A stretch of 64,000 nucleotides of DNA from Sulfuriroseicoccus oceanibius (GCF_010681825.2 NZ_CP066776.1:2418001-2482000); one strand, 5' to 3'; shown: positions 52,914 to 62,654, counted from the stretch's first letter. The notes: a model not told the origin generated them from the sequence alone. Made by a program: numbers and translations.

Positions 52914-53513
52914 TCACAGCAAATCACCAAGCTGCGTCTGCAACTGACGATGTGCGTAGAACAATCGCGAACGGACCGTGCCCTCGGATACACCCAAAAT
53001 TTGGCTGATTTCCGTGTGTGGCATCCCTTGGATGTCAAACATGGTCACTACCGCTCTGTGGTCATGGGACAATGTTTGAAGCGCATCGTTCAATCTTTTT
53101 TGAATTTCTTTAATTTTCGCCTGCCGGACCGGGTCACTAACATGGTGATCGTCGACAAATGCAGGGTCGTTCACGATCCCATTGTCGACGTCATCCAAGC
53201 TCATCGCCGCGCGCCGTTTCCGCTTCTTGAGGAAATTCAACGCAAGATTCACCGCCACCGAGTGCAGCCACGTCGAAAACGCGGACTTGCCCTCGAAGCG
53301 GTCAATCATGCGGTAAGCCCGCGAGAACACATCCTGCATCAGGTCGTTCGTGTCCTCGTGGTTTGAGGTCATGTTATACAGCAGACCATAGATGCGCCGC
53401 GAGTGCCTGCGCACCAACTCGTCATAGGCACGCGTATCCCCCTGTTGGGAACGCGCTACCAACTCCAAGTCGTCCGCCTGCTCGGGACTCTGCTCCTGTG
53501 GGCTGCCTGCCAT
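52914..53513 (-). CDS. ECF-type RNA polymerase sigma factor
   Basis: The 199-residue protein has sigma region 2 (DDLELVARSQQGDTRAYDEL, then RRIYGLLYNMTSNHEDTNDL and QDVFSRAYRMIDRFEGKSAF with STWLHSVAVNLALNFLKKRK) and region 4 (QKRLNDALQTLSHDHRAVVT and EISQILGVSEGTVRSRLFYA with the HTH). This is the RpoE-like class. The start is ATG 53513, one codon after a TTG used in the longer frame. A one-TM protein follows and OsmC precedes. I find no GGAAC-type autoregulatory promoter. Confidence 0.92.
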   Translation of the reverse strand: MAGSPQEQSPEQADDLELVARSQQGDTRAYDELVRRHSRRIYGLLYNMTSNHEDTNDLMQDVFSRAYRMIDRFEGKSAFSTWLHSVAVNLALNFLKKRKRRAAMSLDDVDNGIVNDPAFVDDHHVSDPVRQAKIKEIQKRLNDALQTLSHDHRAVVTMFDIQGMPHTEISQILGVSEGTVRSRLFYAHRQLQTQLGDLL

Positions 53514-53543
53514 CAATGATCTCTCTAACGGATAACCCCGTCA

Positions 53544-53957
53544 CTAGCTACCAACGTAGCGGAAGGTCAGAGGCTTCTCCATCTCCGGATGAAGACTCTG
53601 GTGCACCGGGCAACTCAAGGCCGCACGCTCAAGAGCCGGAGCATCCGGGTGACCTTCTTCAAGCGGCACCTCGATCACCGTCTCCAGCTTGGCAATCCGA
53701 CGCGGCGCATCAGTCGACATCACTTTGTTGACCGTGATCTTCATTCCCTCGAGAGGGATCTCTTTACGTCGCGCGTAGATGCCCATGATCGTCGCCATGC
53801 AACCGCCCAGCGCCGTCGCCACAAGATCGGTCGGCGAAAAGCTCTCGCCCTTGCCCTCGTTGTCTTTCGGCGCATCTGTCGTCAGCGATTCGCCGGATGG
53901 TGTGTGAACAGCCGAACAACGCAGCTGACCTTCGTAGGTAATGTCAATTTGTACCAT
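53544..53957 (-). CDS. OsmC-family protein
   Basis: OsmC proteins are small thiol peroxidases or hydroperoxide-handling proteins. The 137-residue protein has ITYEGQLRCSAVHTPSGESL near the start, the conserved TDLVATALGGCMATIMGIYA with one active Cys near 53, and RAALSCPVHQSLHPEMEKPL with the second Cys near 115. It is of the YhfA/OsmC class. It lies 30 bases upstream of the ECF sigma gene on the same strand and may be co-transcribed. Confidence 0.93.
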   Translation of the reverse strand: MVQIDITYEGQLRCSAVHTPSGESLTTDAPKDNEGKGESFSPTDLVATALGGCMATIMGIYARRKEIPLEGMKITVNKVMSTDAPRRIAKLETVIEVPLEEGHPDAPALERAALSCPVHQSLHPEMEKPLTFRYVGS

Positions 53958-54145
53958 TGGGATGGAGTGTTTGCTATTTATTGCCAGCCATCACAGCCGA
54001 CAGGAAATTGGAGTATGTCGGTGCTTGCCACGGTAAACAACCACGGCAGCCACAACCCGATGAGAAAACGCGCAAGTTCGGCAAGTTTGCCTACCAATCC
54101 ATCGGAATCCAACAGACCGGTGCCCGGGCCCCAACTCGCCTGCGA

Positions 54146-56905
54146 CTACTCCGATGTACGTTCATACATCTCATCGGAGTCGAAATCAAAAATCGAGGTC
54201 CCCACATCCGCGCCGGAATCCCTCAGCGGACCACCCAAATCGGTAGCCTCACCGCGCCGCTCACGGCCATTGCCAGCAGGGCCGTCAGCAAATGGGTCAA
54301 ACGATTCAGCAGGCACCCGGGCGATCACCACCCGGAATCCATACAACCCGTCCCCACGGTAATCCGGACTGAATACATTGCGCATCGAACTCAACAACGT
54401 GTCCCGCCGCGCATCGCCCCAGCTCGCCCCACGGCACACCGCATGGTTGGCCATCCGGCCGCCATACGGATCAGACACCCATTCCCACACATTGCCACCC
54501 AAATCATACAAGCCCGACTTGCTAGGCGCGTACGATCCCACCGGCGCCGTGAAACGCGCACCGTCCACATATCCATCCAACACGCCAAGCCGCTGCAAAA
54601 ACGGCGGCGCATCATCATCCGCGTAGTTACCCACCCGGTTCGGCGGCGGGAACTGCCGCCCCCATGGGAACTGCCGCGTATCCACGCCATCAAGCTCCAC
54701 AGGTTCGCTGTGCGGTGCCTCGTCCAGCCCCACCACCAGACTCCACTCGCGGTCGGTCGGCAGTCGGTACTCGTAGCTGTTGCGGATCAGCCCCTCGGCG
54801 CGCTCTTTTCGGGTCAGCCACTCGCAGAACGCTTCAGCATCCTCGCGGCTGGCACGCCCCCACGGATGCGTCGGCCCCTGCTTGAAAAGCGGAGCACGCA
54901 GTGCCTCGCGACCAGTTTCCTCCTCAAACCGACGCCAATCCTGCACCCGCGTCTCCCAGATCGACCACATCAAGCCCCCGTTCGGCACAAACTTCATCTC
55001 CAGGCTGTTGGTCCAAGGGCGGCTGAACACCACGCCCCGACTCTCCGGCAGGTCCACATTCACCGTCGCCACCTCGTTCGCCTCGATGTCCACCGTCACC
55101 GTGCGGGTCTCATACCCGTCGAGATGGAATTCAAACACACGGCTGCCCGGCTTCAAGCGCTCGAGCACCAGCGGCGTCACCCCTGGCAAAATTCGCCCAC
55201 CCGAATCCGAAACCATCGCCCCTGGCGGAGACGTGATCAAATGCACCCCGCCAAACACACGCTTGCGCACCACCAAATCATACGCCCGCAAAACCTCACC
55301 ACCGCTCGTCGTCTTCGCGGGCACTTTGTCATTGGCAGCAAAAACATAGTAGTCCTCCTCGCTCATGAACCCGTCGAGAATGCTGTGACGCGTCAACCAC
55401 TCGGCAAATGGCTTCATCTTGCGCTCGCTGAGCATCACCACATCCACCGACTCCGATCCTCCATCCGGGGCCACCACCTCCACCAGCGTCGACTGCAGCA
55501 TGTCCGGTCCCAGACCGACAAACTCACGGTACACATCAGTCGTGACCGGAGTGATGCTCACATGCTCGTCCCCAGATGGCGCAAACAACATCCCAAACTC
55601 ATTGCGCCAAGGAACCCCGGCACGAGGCGGCTGCCATTTGCCCAAGGTCGCCGCGACCACATTCCTCCGACCATCGCGCAAATCCACTTCCACCACCTCG
55701 TCGCGATGGTTCGTCTTGCGGAACACAAAAACCTGCGGCCCCACCCCCAAGTCATCCACCGTCTGTGGAGTCGTCGCGATCAACTCGCCATTGTGATAGA
55801 CCTCCGCCGCTTCCGGTTCGGAGATAAACTTCACCACACTGGTCATCTCCGCCACGTCCGGCATCTCAACTCCCGTGCCCCCACTACCGCCACGACGCGC
55901 CGCATCCTCGGCAGAAATCACCGGCTGCCCGTCACGCCAGCCATCGACATCGCCCACGGCATCACCTGCCGATTGCCAGCCAGCCAGAGTCGAAACCAAT
56001 ACCCCGACCAAGGCCACAAACGCCACCATTCCCACCACACCAACCCAACGCACGCGACGCTTGCGCGCATTCACCCGCCGTACCTCACGCCCCTCAGCCA
56101 CATCGCTCAGCATCTCACCCAGCACCGCCGCCGAATCCAACCGATCATCCAGCACCGGCGCACACGCCTGGCACAGCACATCGTTCAGCGAACGCCACAA
56201 CGCCCACTGCTCCGCATCGTCAAAATCTTCCGGCAACTCAGGGAAATCCATTCGGTCCCTGCCGCTGCTGATCTCATACAACACCATCCCCAGCGAATAC
56301 ACGTCCGCCGCCGGTGTACCCGGCCCCTCTGGAGGGACAAACCCCATCGTCCCGACAAAACTCCGCCGCCCGACCGGCGCCACCAACCCCACGTCCGCCA
56401 ACTTGGCCCGGCCATTCACAAAAATCACATTGGCCGGCTTGATGTCACGGTGCGCCAGCCCATGCACGTGCAAATGCTCAAGTGCACCCGCCAGCGTCAT
56501 CCCAATCTGCAAACACTCCTCCAATGGCAGCCGCCCCGCACGCCGCACATCCGACTGCAACGTCCGCGGCTCGTAGTCGATCGGGTTCACGTCCGCTCCC
56601 CGCTCCACATCATCCCCCAGCTCCATTACATAGTAATAGAAGCCATCCTCTGTGTTGCGCCCGACATGCAGAATCGCCACCAACCCCGGGTTCTCACGCG
56701 AGCGCTGCTCGTACTGAAGGATCCCGTCAAACTCCCGCTCAAACGTCGCCTCATCGTCGAAGTTCGAGCGATGCACCACTTTGATCGCCCGAAACGCGCC
56801 AGTCACCCCCTTGCCCAGCCAAACATCACCATACGACCCCACACCAATCCGTCGCAGGATCTGATAGTCGGGAATGGATGGGGCTGCGGGCTGAGACAAA
56901 CTCAC
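54146..56905 (-). CDS. Transmembrane Ser/Thr protein kinase with PEGA and FGE-like domains
   Basis: The 919-residue protein starts at GTG 56905. Kinase domain, about 14-280: glycine loop IGVGSYGDVWLG, Lys42 in RAIKVV, catalytic loop HRDIKPANV with Asp154, and DVG at 171-173 in place of DFG. One membrane helix lies at about 287-310. Outside it are a PEGA-type domain (about 360-430; FISEPEAAEVYHNGELIATT), a partial FGE-like start (WRNEFGMLFAPSGDEHVSIT), a second PEGA (about 575-650) and a C-terminal formylglycine-generating-enzyme-like domain (about 655-870; GNVWEWVSDPYGGRMANHAV). The catalytic cysteines of true FGE enzymes are not visible, so this is a binding rather than an oxidase domain. 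It is followed upstream by an ECF sigma gene. Confidence 0.92.
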   Translation of the reverse strand: MSLSQPAAPSIPDYQILRRIGVGSYGDVWLGKGVTGAFRAIKVVHRSNFDDEATFEREFDGILQYEQRSRENPGLVAILHVGRNTEDGFYYYVMELGDDVERGADVNPIDYEPRTLQSDVRRAGRLPLEECLQIGMTLAGALEHLHVHGLAHRDIKPANVIFVNGRAKLADVGLVAPVGRRSFVGTMGFVPPEGPGTPAADVYSLGMVLYEISSGRDRMDFPELPEDFDDAEQWALWRSLNDVLCQACAPVLDDRLDSAAVLGEMLSDVAEGREVRRVNARKRRVRWVGVVGMVAFVALVGVLVSTLAGWQSAGDAVGDVDGWRDGQPVISAEDAARRGGSGGTGVEMPDVAEMTSVVKFISEPEAAEVYHNGELIATTPQTVDDLGVGPQVFVFRKTNHRDEVVEVDLRDGRRNVVAATLGKWQPPRAGVPWRNEFGMLFAPSGDEHVSITPVTTDVYREFVGLGPDMLQSTLVEVVAPDGGSESVDVVMLSERKMKPFAEWLTRHSILDGFMSEEDYYVFAANDKVPAKTTSGGEVLRAYDLVVRKRVFGGVHLITSPPGAMVSDSGGRILPGVTPLVLERLKPGSRVFEFHLDGYETRTVTVDIEANEVATVNVDLPESRGVVFSRPWTNSLEMKFVPNGGLMWSIWETRVQDWRRFEEETGREALRAPLFKQGPTHPWGRASREDAEAFCEWLTRKERAEGLIRNSYEYRLPTDREWSLVVGLDEAPHSEPVELDGVDTRQFPWGRQFPPPNRVGNYADDDAPPFLQRLGVLDGYVDGARFTAPVGSYAPSKSGLYDLGGNVWEWVSDPYGGRMANHAVCRGASWGDARRDTLLSSMRNVFSPDYRGDGLYGFRVVIARVPAESFDPFADGPAGNGRERRGEATDLGGPLRDSGADVGTSIFDFDSDEMYERTSE

Positions 56906-56968
56906 GTCAGGGTTTAACGAATCAATCGGCGGTTTCTTCTAAAGAAATCTTAAATTTTCACCACCACC

Positions 56969-57646
56969 CTAGCGGTAGTCGGTATCCAGCTGGCTGATCT
57001 CTTTGCGCAAAATCGCCCCCACCCGATGCTTCGCAAGGTACACCTGGGTCACGCTCACTCCGAGTTCACGGGCCACCTTCAGAGTGTCCCATCCCTTGAT
57101 CACATAGCAATCGTAGATCTGAAACTGCTTCACGCTCACCTTGTTCTTCACCCGCTGCAGCGCTGCCGTCGTCAGGTTCGCCGCCCACTCGTTGTCCCAC
57201 ACTTTCTCCAGCGTGTCCTCCTTCGGATCCGCAAAACGGTCGATCACCGCCGTGCTGCGGTCATCCTCGCCACCATAGCTCATCGCCGTGTCTTTCTTGC
57301 GCTTGCGGAACTGATCGCCAATCCGCCAGCGTGTCATGTTCAACAACCACGACTTGAACGACCCCGCATTCGGGTCATACCGGTTCTGCTTCGACTGCTT
57401 GGCAATCCCGAGAATTGTCTCCTGCACCACGTCAAATGCCTCGTCGGAGCGCAACCCCGCCTTCAACGCCACCGCGTAGATCAACCGCCAATACGTCTTG
57501 TAGAACTCATCCCACGTCCGCTGGTCCTCCCAGTTCTCCAACCGGGCAATCAAGCTCTTGCGAGTCGCCTCATAGCGCTCGTTGATCTCTTTCTCCTCCA
57601 AGTCCTCTTTGGAGTCAGCTTTCGCACGTGGATTGTCGTCTGGCAT
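56969..57646 (-). CDS. ECF-type sigma factor next to the kinase
   Basis: The 225-residue protein has sigma region 2 (LIYAVALKAGLRSDEAFDVV, QETILGIAKQSKQNRYDPNA, GSFKSWLLNMTRWRIGDQFR) and a region 4 HTH (IYDCYVIKGWDTLKVARELG, SVTQVYLAKHRVGAILRKEI). The charged N-terminal extension (about 1-35) is unusual. The gene ends 63 bases before the kinase gene on the same strand, so both may form an operon. The ATG at 57646 (MPDDNPRAKADSKEDLEEKE) is used instead of an in-frame start 18 codons upstream. Confidence 0.9.
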   Translation of the reverse strand: MPDDNPRAKADSKEDLEEKEINERYEATRKSLIARLENWEDQRTWDEFYKTYWRLIYAVALKAGLRSDEAFDVVQETILGIAKQSKQNRYDPNAGSFKSWLLNMTRWRIGDQFRKRKKDTAMSYGGEDDRSTAVIDRFADPKEDTLEKVWDNEWAANLTTAALQRVKNKVSVKQFQIYDCYVIKGWDTLKVARELGVSVTQVYLAKHRVGAILRKEISQLDTDYR

Positions 57647-57900
57647 CGTGGGGTCAAATTGACACGATTCTTCGCACCGGCGAAAGCCAATCTTACGCAA
57701 GAATTCATAATTTCCAGAATCCGCAGGCTTCCGCTCATTCCAATTGTCGCCACCACCCGGAATTTCCGTCTAATAGCCAGCCCCCCGGCCACTCCATGTC
57801 CGCTCACCCCGCATTTTCCACCGCTCCCAGCAATTTTCCCCCTTCCCATCCCAACAATCCATGCGATAATACCCCTGTTCCATCTGTGGATCATTCAGCC

Positions 57901-58255
57901 GGGGGCGTTCTGGTTTCGACTGATGATTAGACGGGTGGGTTGCATGTCGAGGTTGATCGGCTGGCCTCGTAAAAAGCCGCTCAAAAAAATTAATTGCAGA
58001 TTCCAACGAATACGCAATGGCTGCTTAATTGACAGTCAACGTCCGCTTGCCAACGCCTGCTAGGTGAGCCGACGACAAATAGCAGGCTGATTTCAACGCC
58101 GCGCACTCCGGCTGCGAAATGAGATCTAATGAGTGATCGGGATCAGCAAACCGCCGACCGGATAGCGCATCCCTAAATTCTCCGGACGGCTAAACATGTA
58201 GATGCTCACTTTGAAGATCATCAGGACAGGGGTTCGACTCCCCTCGCCTCCACCA
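57901..58255 (+). ncRNA. ssrA: Transfer-messenger RNA (tmRNA)
   Basis: tmRNA rescues stalled ribosomes and tags the unfinished protein. The 355-nt gene has the classical ends: GGGGGCG at 57901 pairs with CGCCTCC before an encoded ACCA, with the alanine-identity G-U at the third pair, and the D-arm-like TGGTTTCGAC and T arm ACAGGGGTTCGACTCCCCT are present. The tag frame is 57998-58030: GCA resume codon then ADSNEYAMAA and TAA, much like the E. coli ANDENYALAA. A single chain, not two-piece. A strong terminator follows 25 bases downstream. Confidence 0.96.
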
Positions 58256-58280
58256 TCTTCCCGCCCCCCGGGGCACCCAC

Positions 58281-58313
58281 AAAAAGGCCCTCGCCACCAG
58301 CGAGGGCCTTTTT
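58281..58313 (+). terminator. Bidirectional terminator after tmRNA
   Basis: AAAAAGGCCCTCGC and GCGAGGGCCTTTTT form a perfect 14-bp stem around a 5-nt loop, with U-runs in both directions. It ends ssrA. Confidence 0.93.
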
Positions 58314-59202
58314 GCATCCCCACCGCAGGCCGGGCGACACCCACCTCACGAATCACAGCGTCCCCGTCAAACACGCGCCACATACGTCCGCTTTGAGGAA
58401 CCGCAGATGACGCCGATTTTCACAGATCAACTTTTTGCTTCACGAGGATCTGAAATTCGCCACCGCGCCCTCCTAATTCACATCCGTCATTCAATACCAC
58501 TTGAACGGTCAAATTGACTGAATGGCGGAGAGCTTTTTCGTGTGAGGCAAGGCGCGAACCGCGATGCTCGCGGGCTGCCTGAGCTGTAAGCAACAGCAGC
58601 ATCACTCAACAAAATCCCGTCACGATCACGTCCTTCATCTCTGATCCCACATACTCCTCCCTCGGTTCCGACCAGGTGACCGTTTAAATGGTACAAACCC
58701 TGTCGAAAAAACACCCGGGCAGGACTCCCCCCCCCATTTTCGTGGCTTTTTGTGTTCTTCGTGGCCACCTCCACCGGCTTCGCCTGCAATCAAAAGCAGT
58801 GATTCTCACTGCACTCCAAGCACCGCCCCACGGCCCACAAGTTTCCCATCCGGGCACCCAACACGGGGAATCCGACATTCCCTGTCGACAGCCATCACCG
58901 CAGCGCAGCGCCCCACCGGACCGCCGGATTTCACCCGGCCACCAAACCAAAGGAGCGCAGCGACCTCTCCCCCTAAAACATAAAACCTAACACCTAAAAA
59001 CCATCCCAACCCACCGCCCCCTCCCGACACGACGACGCACCCTAAGTTAGTGCCATTCACGCCCGCAGTTACCAAAAGGTAAGTTTTTTATAACAGCGGA
59101 CATGAACAGCCGCGTACATCTTTCCTCACCGGGCTTCCTTAACAAAGAAGCACCACAAAAAAAACTAGACGAGAAAGACATTAGTTATAACTTCCCGCCA
59201 CA
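58314..59202. other. Gene-free, repeat-rich spacer
   Basis: I see no credible gene in these 889 bases; open frames here have no coding character. The spacer holds copies of dispersed sequence: TTCGTGGCTTTTTGTGTTCT with TCGTGG (58738-58764), like 22536-22562, and GACATTCCCTGTCGACA (58874-58890), like 22060-22075. These look like remnants of a genome-wide intergenic family. Confidence 0.6.
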
Positions 59203-59940
59203 ATGCAACATAACATATGGATCCTGGCTATCCTCCTACTCCCCTATTTAGCCAGCGCTGAAATCGAAGTCGCGGATACCAAAGGCCGCAAAATGAACGT
59301 AGAGGTACTCTCGTACACCGAGGGCAACAGCAGTACGAGGATCCAGCGCACAGCAGACGGCGCAATCTTCGATGTGAAGCTCTCACTCTTCGACGCCGAA
59401 TCACAGGCTAAAATCAAGCAAAGCGCGCCCAAGGTCCGGGCGGATCTCAACGCATCCGTCTCGGTCGGTCGGCGCAGGGAGCGTATCGGATCGAGTTCCT
59501 ATATGAAGCGGCAGACGCTGACGGCAACGGTCAAGGTCGTGAACAAGTCGATGAAAATCAATTTCCTCGACGGCACGGGCACTCTGCTGCTGGTAGCCCG
59601 CCAGACCAAACGCTACGCCGATGATGACGCCGACTACGGCAAAATCCTCTCAATTCAGACATTCACCCCGATCATCCACTCAGGAGGCACCTTTGAATGG
59701 GACGCCAAACCAGTGGAGACCAAATACGACTCCGACAAAGACAGGAGCAACATTGGAGGTTGGGAATACTACGGCTGGGTGCTGGTCATTCAGGACACAG
59801 ACGACACCGTGGTTGCCGTCGAAACCAACATCGGAAACCTGCAAAAGGAAACACGTGCCGATCCCTCGATTGGAAAAATCTTCGCCGAGCTCGAAGAGGA
59901 CGAATTAGTGAAAAAGAATCTGTCGAAGCTCTACGATTAA
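59203..59940 (+). CDS. Secreted protein with an SHD1-like N-terminal domain
   Basis: The 245-residue protein has a signal peptide (MQHNIWILAILLLPYLASAE). Residues about 20-70 (EVADTKGRKMNVEVLSYTEG, then ADGAIFDVKLSLFDAESQAK) resemble the SHD1 domain, common in PVC bacteria. The remainder is beta-rich with RRRERIGSSSYMKRQTLTAT and ends with a helical acidic tail (GKIFAELEEDELVKKNLSKL). It has no close functional family I know. It stands alone between tmRNA and the tRNA-Ser scars, with a good terminator after it. Confidence 0.7.
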   Translation: MQHNIWILAILLLPYLASAEIEVADTKGRKMNVEVLSYTEGNSSTRIQRTADGAIFDVKLSLFDAESQAKIKQSAPKVRADLNASVSVGRRRERIGSSSYMKRQTLTATVKVVNKSMKINFLDGTGTLLLVARQTKRYADDDADYGKILSIQTFTPIIHSGGTFEWDAKPVETKYDSDKDRSNIGGWEYYGWVLVIQDTDDTVVAVETNIGNLQKETRADPSIGKIFAELEEDELVKKNLSKLYD

Positions 59941-59995
59941 GACTCCGGCCCAGACTCTTAAGAAGCGACTCACTACAACACTACGATCAATCCCG

Positions 59996-60036
59996 AGCCC
60001 CGTTCATGGATCAACCACCATGAGCGGGGCTTTCTT
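59996..60036 (+). terminator. Terminator after the 59203 gene
   Basis: AGCCCCGTTCATGG and CCATGAGCGGGGCT form a 14-bp stem with one G-U pair, followed by TTCTTGTG. It lies 56 bases past the stop. Confidence 0.8.
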
Positions 60037-60134
60037 GTGCAGATTCCTTTACGAGACGTAGACACCAGCGCCTCGCCCTTTAGCGCGCACAAACAATACA
60101 GCCAAACTGTCACTGGAAGGCTGAGAAGATCATG

Positions 60135-60417
<283 letters not shown>

Positions 60418-60515
60418 TCATGCACACCCTTTAAAAATAAGGGCTGGCGGAGCCGTCTACTCTCAATCTACTATTTTATCTTGCTTGTCTACCAGTTTCG
60501 TGCGATTGCGTAGGT

Positions 60516-61703
60516 ATGCGAAACATTGCAACCGTGCAGGAGATCAAACACCCCAAATACACGCATCGCGTTAGATTCCCGAAAGCTGGCGGGAAGTGGG
60601 GAACCAAACATTTTGAATCTGCCGAAGACGCAGAGGCGCACGCCGACGAGTTCAACAAGGATCTGATAAAACACGGAGCCGAAGAGGCGAGCATCTCGAA
60701 GGCCGACCGCGTAGCCGTCTCCACGTTCTATCGTGAGGTTGCCGAACTGCAAGGTGGATCAGTCAAAGTGAAAGTAGCAACCGCGTTGAACCACTACCTC
60801 GAAACACTACGAGCACGCTACAAGTCCGTCCCGTGTTCTGAAGTTGCGAATCAGTTTGTAGACGCGCACGATAGAAAGTGGAGTCATGAACAACGCCGAT
60901 CCGTACGACCACGCATCAAACGCTTCCTAGATGAATATGGCGATTGGTTCGCGTGTGACGTGTCGCCGGAGATCGTGAGCGAGTTTCTGGACGATTTGAC
61001 CGCGCGCAGCGGTAAGAACCAAGGGCAACCGATCAGCGACCAAACCAAACTGCATTATTGGCAGGTTGTGCATCAAATGTTTAAGACGGCAATCAAGACG
61101 GGAGCCGCTCAGATCAACCCAGCCAACGAGGACAACAAGCCCGGAGTCATGAGCAAAAAGCCGGGAACGCTCAGGCCGCGCGAGGTTGCCGCACTATTGC
61201 ACGCCGCCGACTCTGATGTTGTCGCAGCCATCGCCATTTCATTCTTCGCCGGAGTCCGCCGGTCGGAGCTAGTTCAACTCGACTGGAAAAACGTCGATCT
61301 TGAATACCAGTTTATCGAGATCCCCCGCGAGATCACTAAGACCGCAGAGGGCGAGCGGAATATTCACATCGAGCCGAATCTTATCGAATGGCTTAAACCG
61401 CACGCGCAGATCGGCGGGAAGGTAGTATCAAGCCCAGGCCGATACCGCATCGGATTAGCCGACGCAATCGCCAAGGCAGGAATTGAGGAATGGCCGCACA
61501 ACGCAGGCCGCCACAGCTTCGCCACCTACCACCGCGCACACTTCAAGACGGATGCCAAGACCGCGACACAGCTCGGCCACAGCGATTCGAAGTTGCTCAA
61601 AACTCGCTACTCCAAAACCGTGCACCCGAAGATTGCCGCCGAGTATTGGGAGATCCGCCCGACCGCGAAAATTACCCATCTCAGGAAGGGCAAACAGGCC
61701 TAA
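60516..61703 (+). CDS. int: Tyrosine-type site-specific integrase
   Basis: The 395-residue protein has an N-terminal arm-binding-like domain (about 1-60, PKYTHRVRFPKAGGKWGTKH), a SAM-like core-binding domain (about 90-200) and the catalytic domain. Catalytic residues are visible: Arg in FFAGVRRSELVQLDW near 246, the HxxR box HNAGRHSFATYHRA near 328, His in TQLGHSDSKLLKTR near 353 and the nucleophile Tyr in RYSKTV near 364. It lies just inside the tRNA-Ser break and points into the element, the usual place for an integrase. It likely drives integration into and excision from the tRNA gene. Confidence 0.95.
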   Translation: MRNIATVQEIKHPKYTHRVRFPKAGGKWGTKHFESAEDAEAHADEFNKDLIKHGAEEASISKADRVAVSTFYREVAELQGGSVKVKVATALNHYLETLRARYKSVPCSEVANQFVDAHDRKWSHEQRRSVRPRIKRFLDEYGDWFACDVSPEIVSEFLDDLTARSGKNQGQPISDQTKLHYWQVVHQMFKTAIKTGAAQINPANEDNKPGVMSKKPGTLRPREVAALLHAADSDVVAAIAISFFAGVRRSELVQLDWKNVDLEYQFIEIPREITKTAEGERNIHIEPNLIEWLKPHAQIGGKVVSSPGRYRIGLADAIAKAGIEEWPHNAGRHSFATYHRAHFKTDAKTATQLGHSDSKLLKTRYSKTVHPKIAAEYWEIRPTAKITHLRKGKQA

Positions 61704-61737
61704 CCGCCCAACACCAAATCAACCGCCATCGTCGCCC

Positions 61738-62508
61738 GTGGATAGCCAATCCTACCAACGATCAGCGCTCGACCTTGTCCAAAGGTATCGAGCGCAGTTC
61801 TACGACCAGATCGTAGCCGCGCACCCGCTACTGCCCGTCATGGTCGCGGTTGGGTTATCTGTGCCGCCGGATGTGAGAGCCCGCGCCATGGCCGACCCCG
61901 ACGCCATTCTCGGCGGTGGGAGATTGCTCATGCTCACCCACGCCGCGAAGATCGAGAGCGACGAAATCACCGGCGACCTTATCGCATTCTGCGCGACGGT
62001 TTTCGGGTGTGAATTGGTAAACGCGTTTCGTTGCGCTGAAACACTAGGCGCTGAGTACATCGTCCCCTTTATCGAGAGCACGAGGCGTGAAGGTTTCATT
62101 GACGCCCTTTCGGCAATGACAGGAGACGGCAAGCACCCGACCAGCGCGACGATTGAGAAAACGATGGCGGAACTTGCTATTTACTCCCAATTAAGCGACG
62201 ACCACGCCGCCGAATGTGATCGCCTATGGCTGAAAGGGAGATCGTTACTCGCTCAAGATAACCTGTCCGCGATGGCACTTGATATGATGCTGGCCGACGA
62301 GATCAGGAAGGCGGAGCGGAAGATCAAAAAGCGGAAAGGCGTTGGATTATCCGAGAAACTTAGAACGCTATGGCTTCCCGCCGCACTTTGGGCGATGAGC
62401 AAAGAGCGAATTGCGCGGACGATTGCCGGAGGCCATGCGCCGAAGGAGGTCGGGAGAGCGATTCAAACCGACCCCGCGTTACAGCGGAGCCATCGCCCAC
62501 GAGCGTAA
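61738..62508 (+). CDS. Unknown protein of the integrative element
   Basis: I do not recognise this family. The 256-residue protein is translated from GTG 61738, 35 bases past the integrase; ATG 61840 is an alternative start. It is mainly helical: SYQRSALDLVQRYRAQFYDQ, MLTHAAKIESDEITGDLIAF, ALDMMLADEIRKAERKIKKR, followed by LWLPAALWAMSKERIARTIA, and a C-terminal AGGHAPKEVGRAIQTDPALQ. A Lys/Arg-rich helical region hints at nucleic acid binding. No signal peptide or membrane helix. Proximity to the integrase suggests an element-specific role. Confidence 0.6.
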   Translation: MDSQSYQRSALDLVQRYRAQFYDQIVAAHPLLPVMVAVGLSVPPDVRARAMADPDAILGGGRLLMLTHAAKIESDEITGDLIAFCATVFGCELVNAFRCAETLGAEYIVPFIESTRREGFIDALSAMTGDGKHPTSATIEKTMAELAIYSQLSDDHAAECDRLWLKGRSLLAQDNLSAMALDMMLADEIRKAERKIKKRKGVGLSEKLRTLWLPAALWAMSKERIARTIAGGHAPKEVGRAIQTDPALQRSHRPRA

Positions 62509-62654
62509 GCGCACCCTATGCGCCGCAAATTGAGCACCCGTGATTTTTGTCGCGGGTGTTTTTTTGTGATTTTCTCCCCTTGTTTTTACGTTCGCGAAAC
62601 GTGGTGCACGCTTGGCGAATAACGGTTTTCGCCAAACTTGGACATGGTCGGGGC

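Noticed and set aside
53957-56917. 986-codon open frame on the plus strand
   Set aside because: It is exactly antisense to the kinase gene and rich in His, Arg and Pro, a typical shadow in high-GC DNA. It has no domain.
57901-58255. tmRNA as the attachment site of the mobile element
   Set aside because: tmRNA is a common integration site, but its 3' end is intact, I see no second copy of it, and the tRNA-Ser fragment beside the integrase is a better site.
58487-58990. Open frames in the spacer after tmRNA
   Set aside because: They run through dispersed repeat sequence, have no coding pattern and no family.
61483-61737. Upstream in-frame start for the 61738 gene
   Set aside because: The longer frame lies inside the integrase gene and its composition is that of a shadow.
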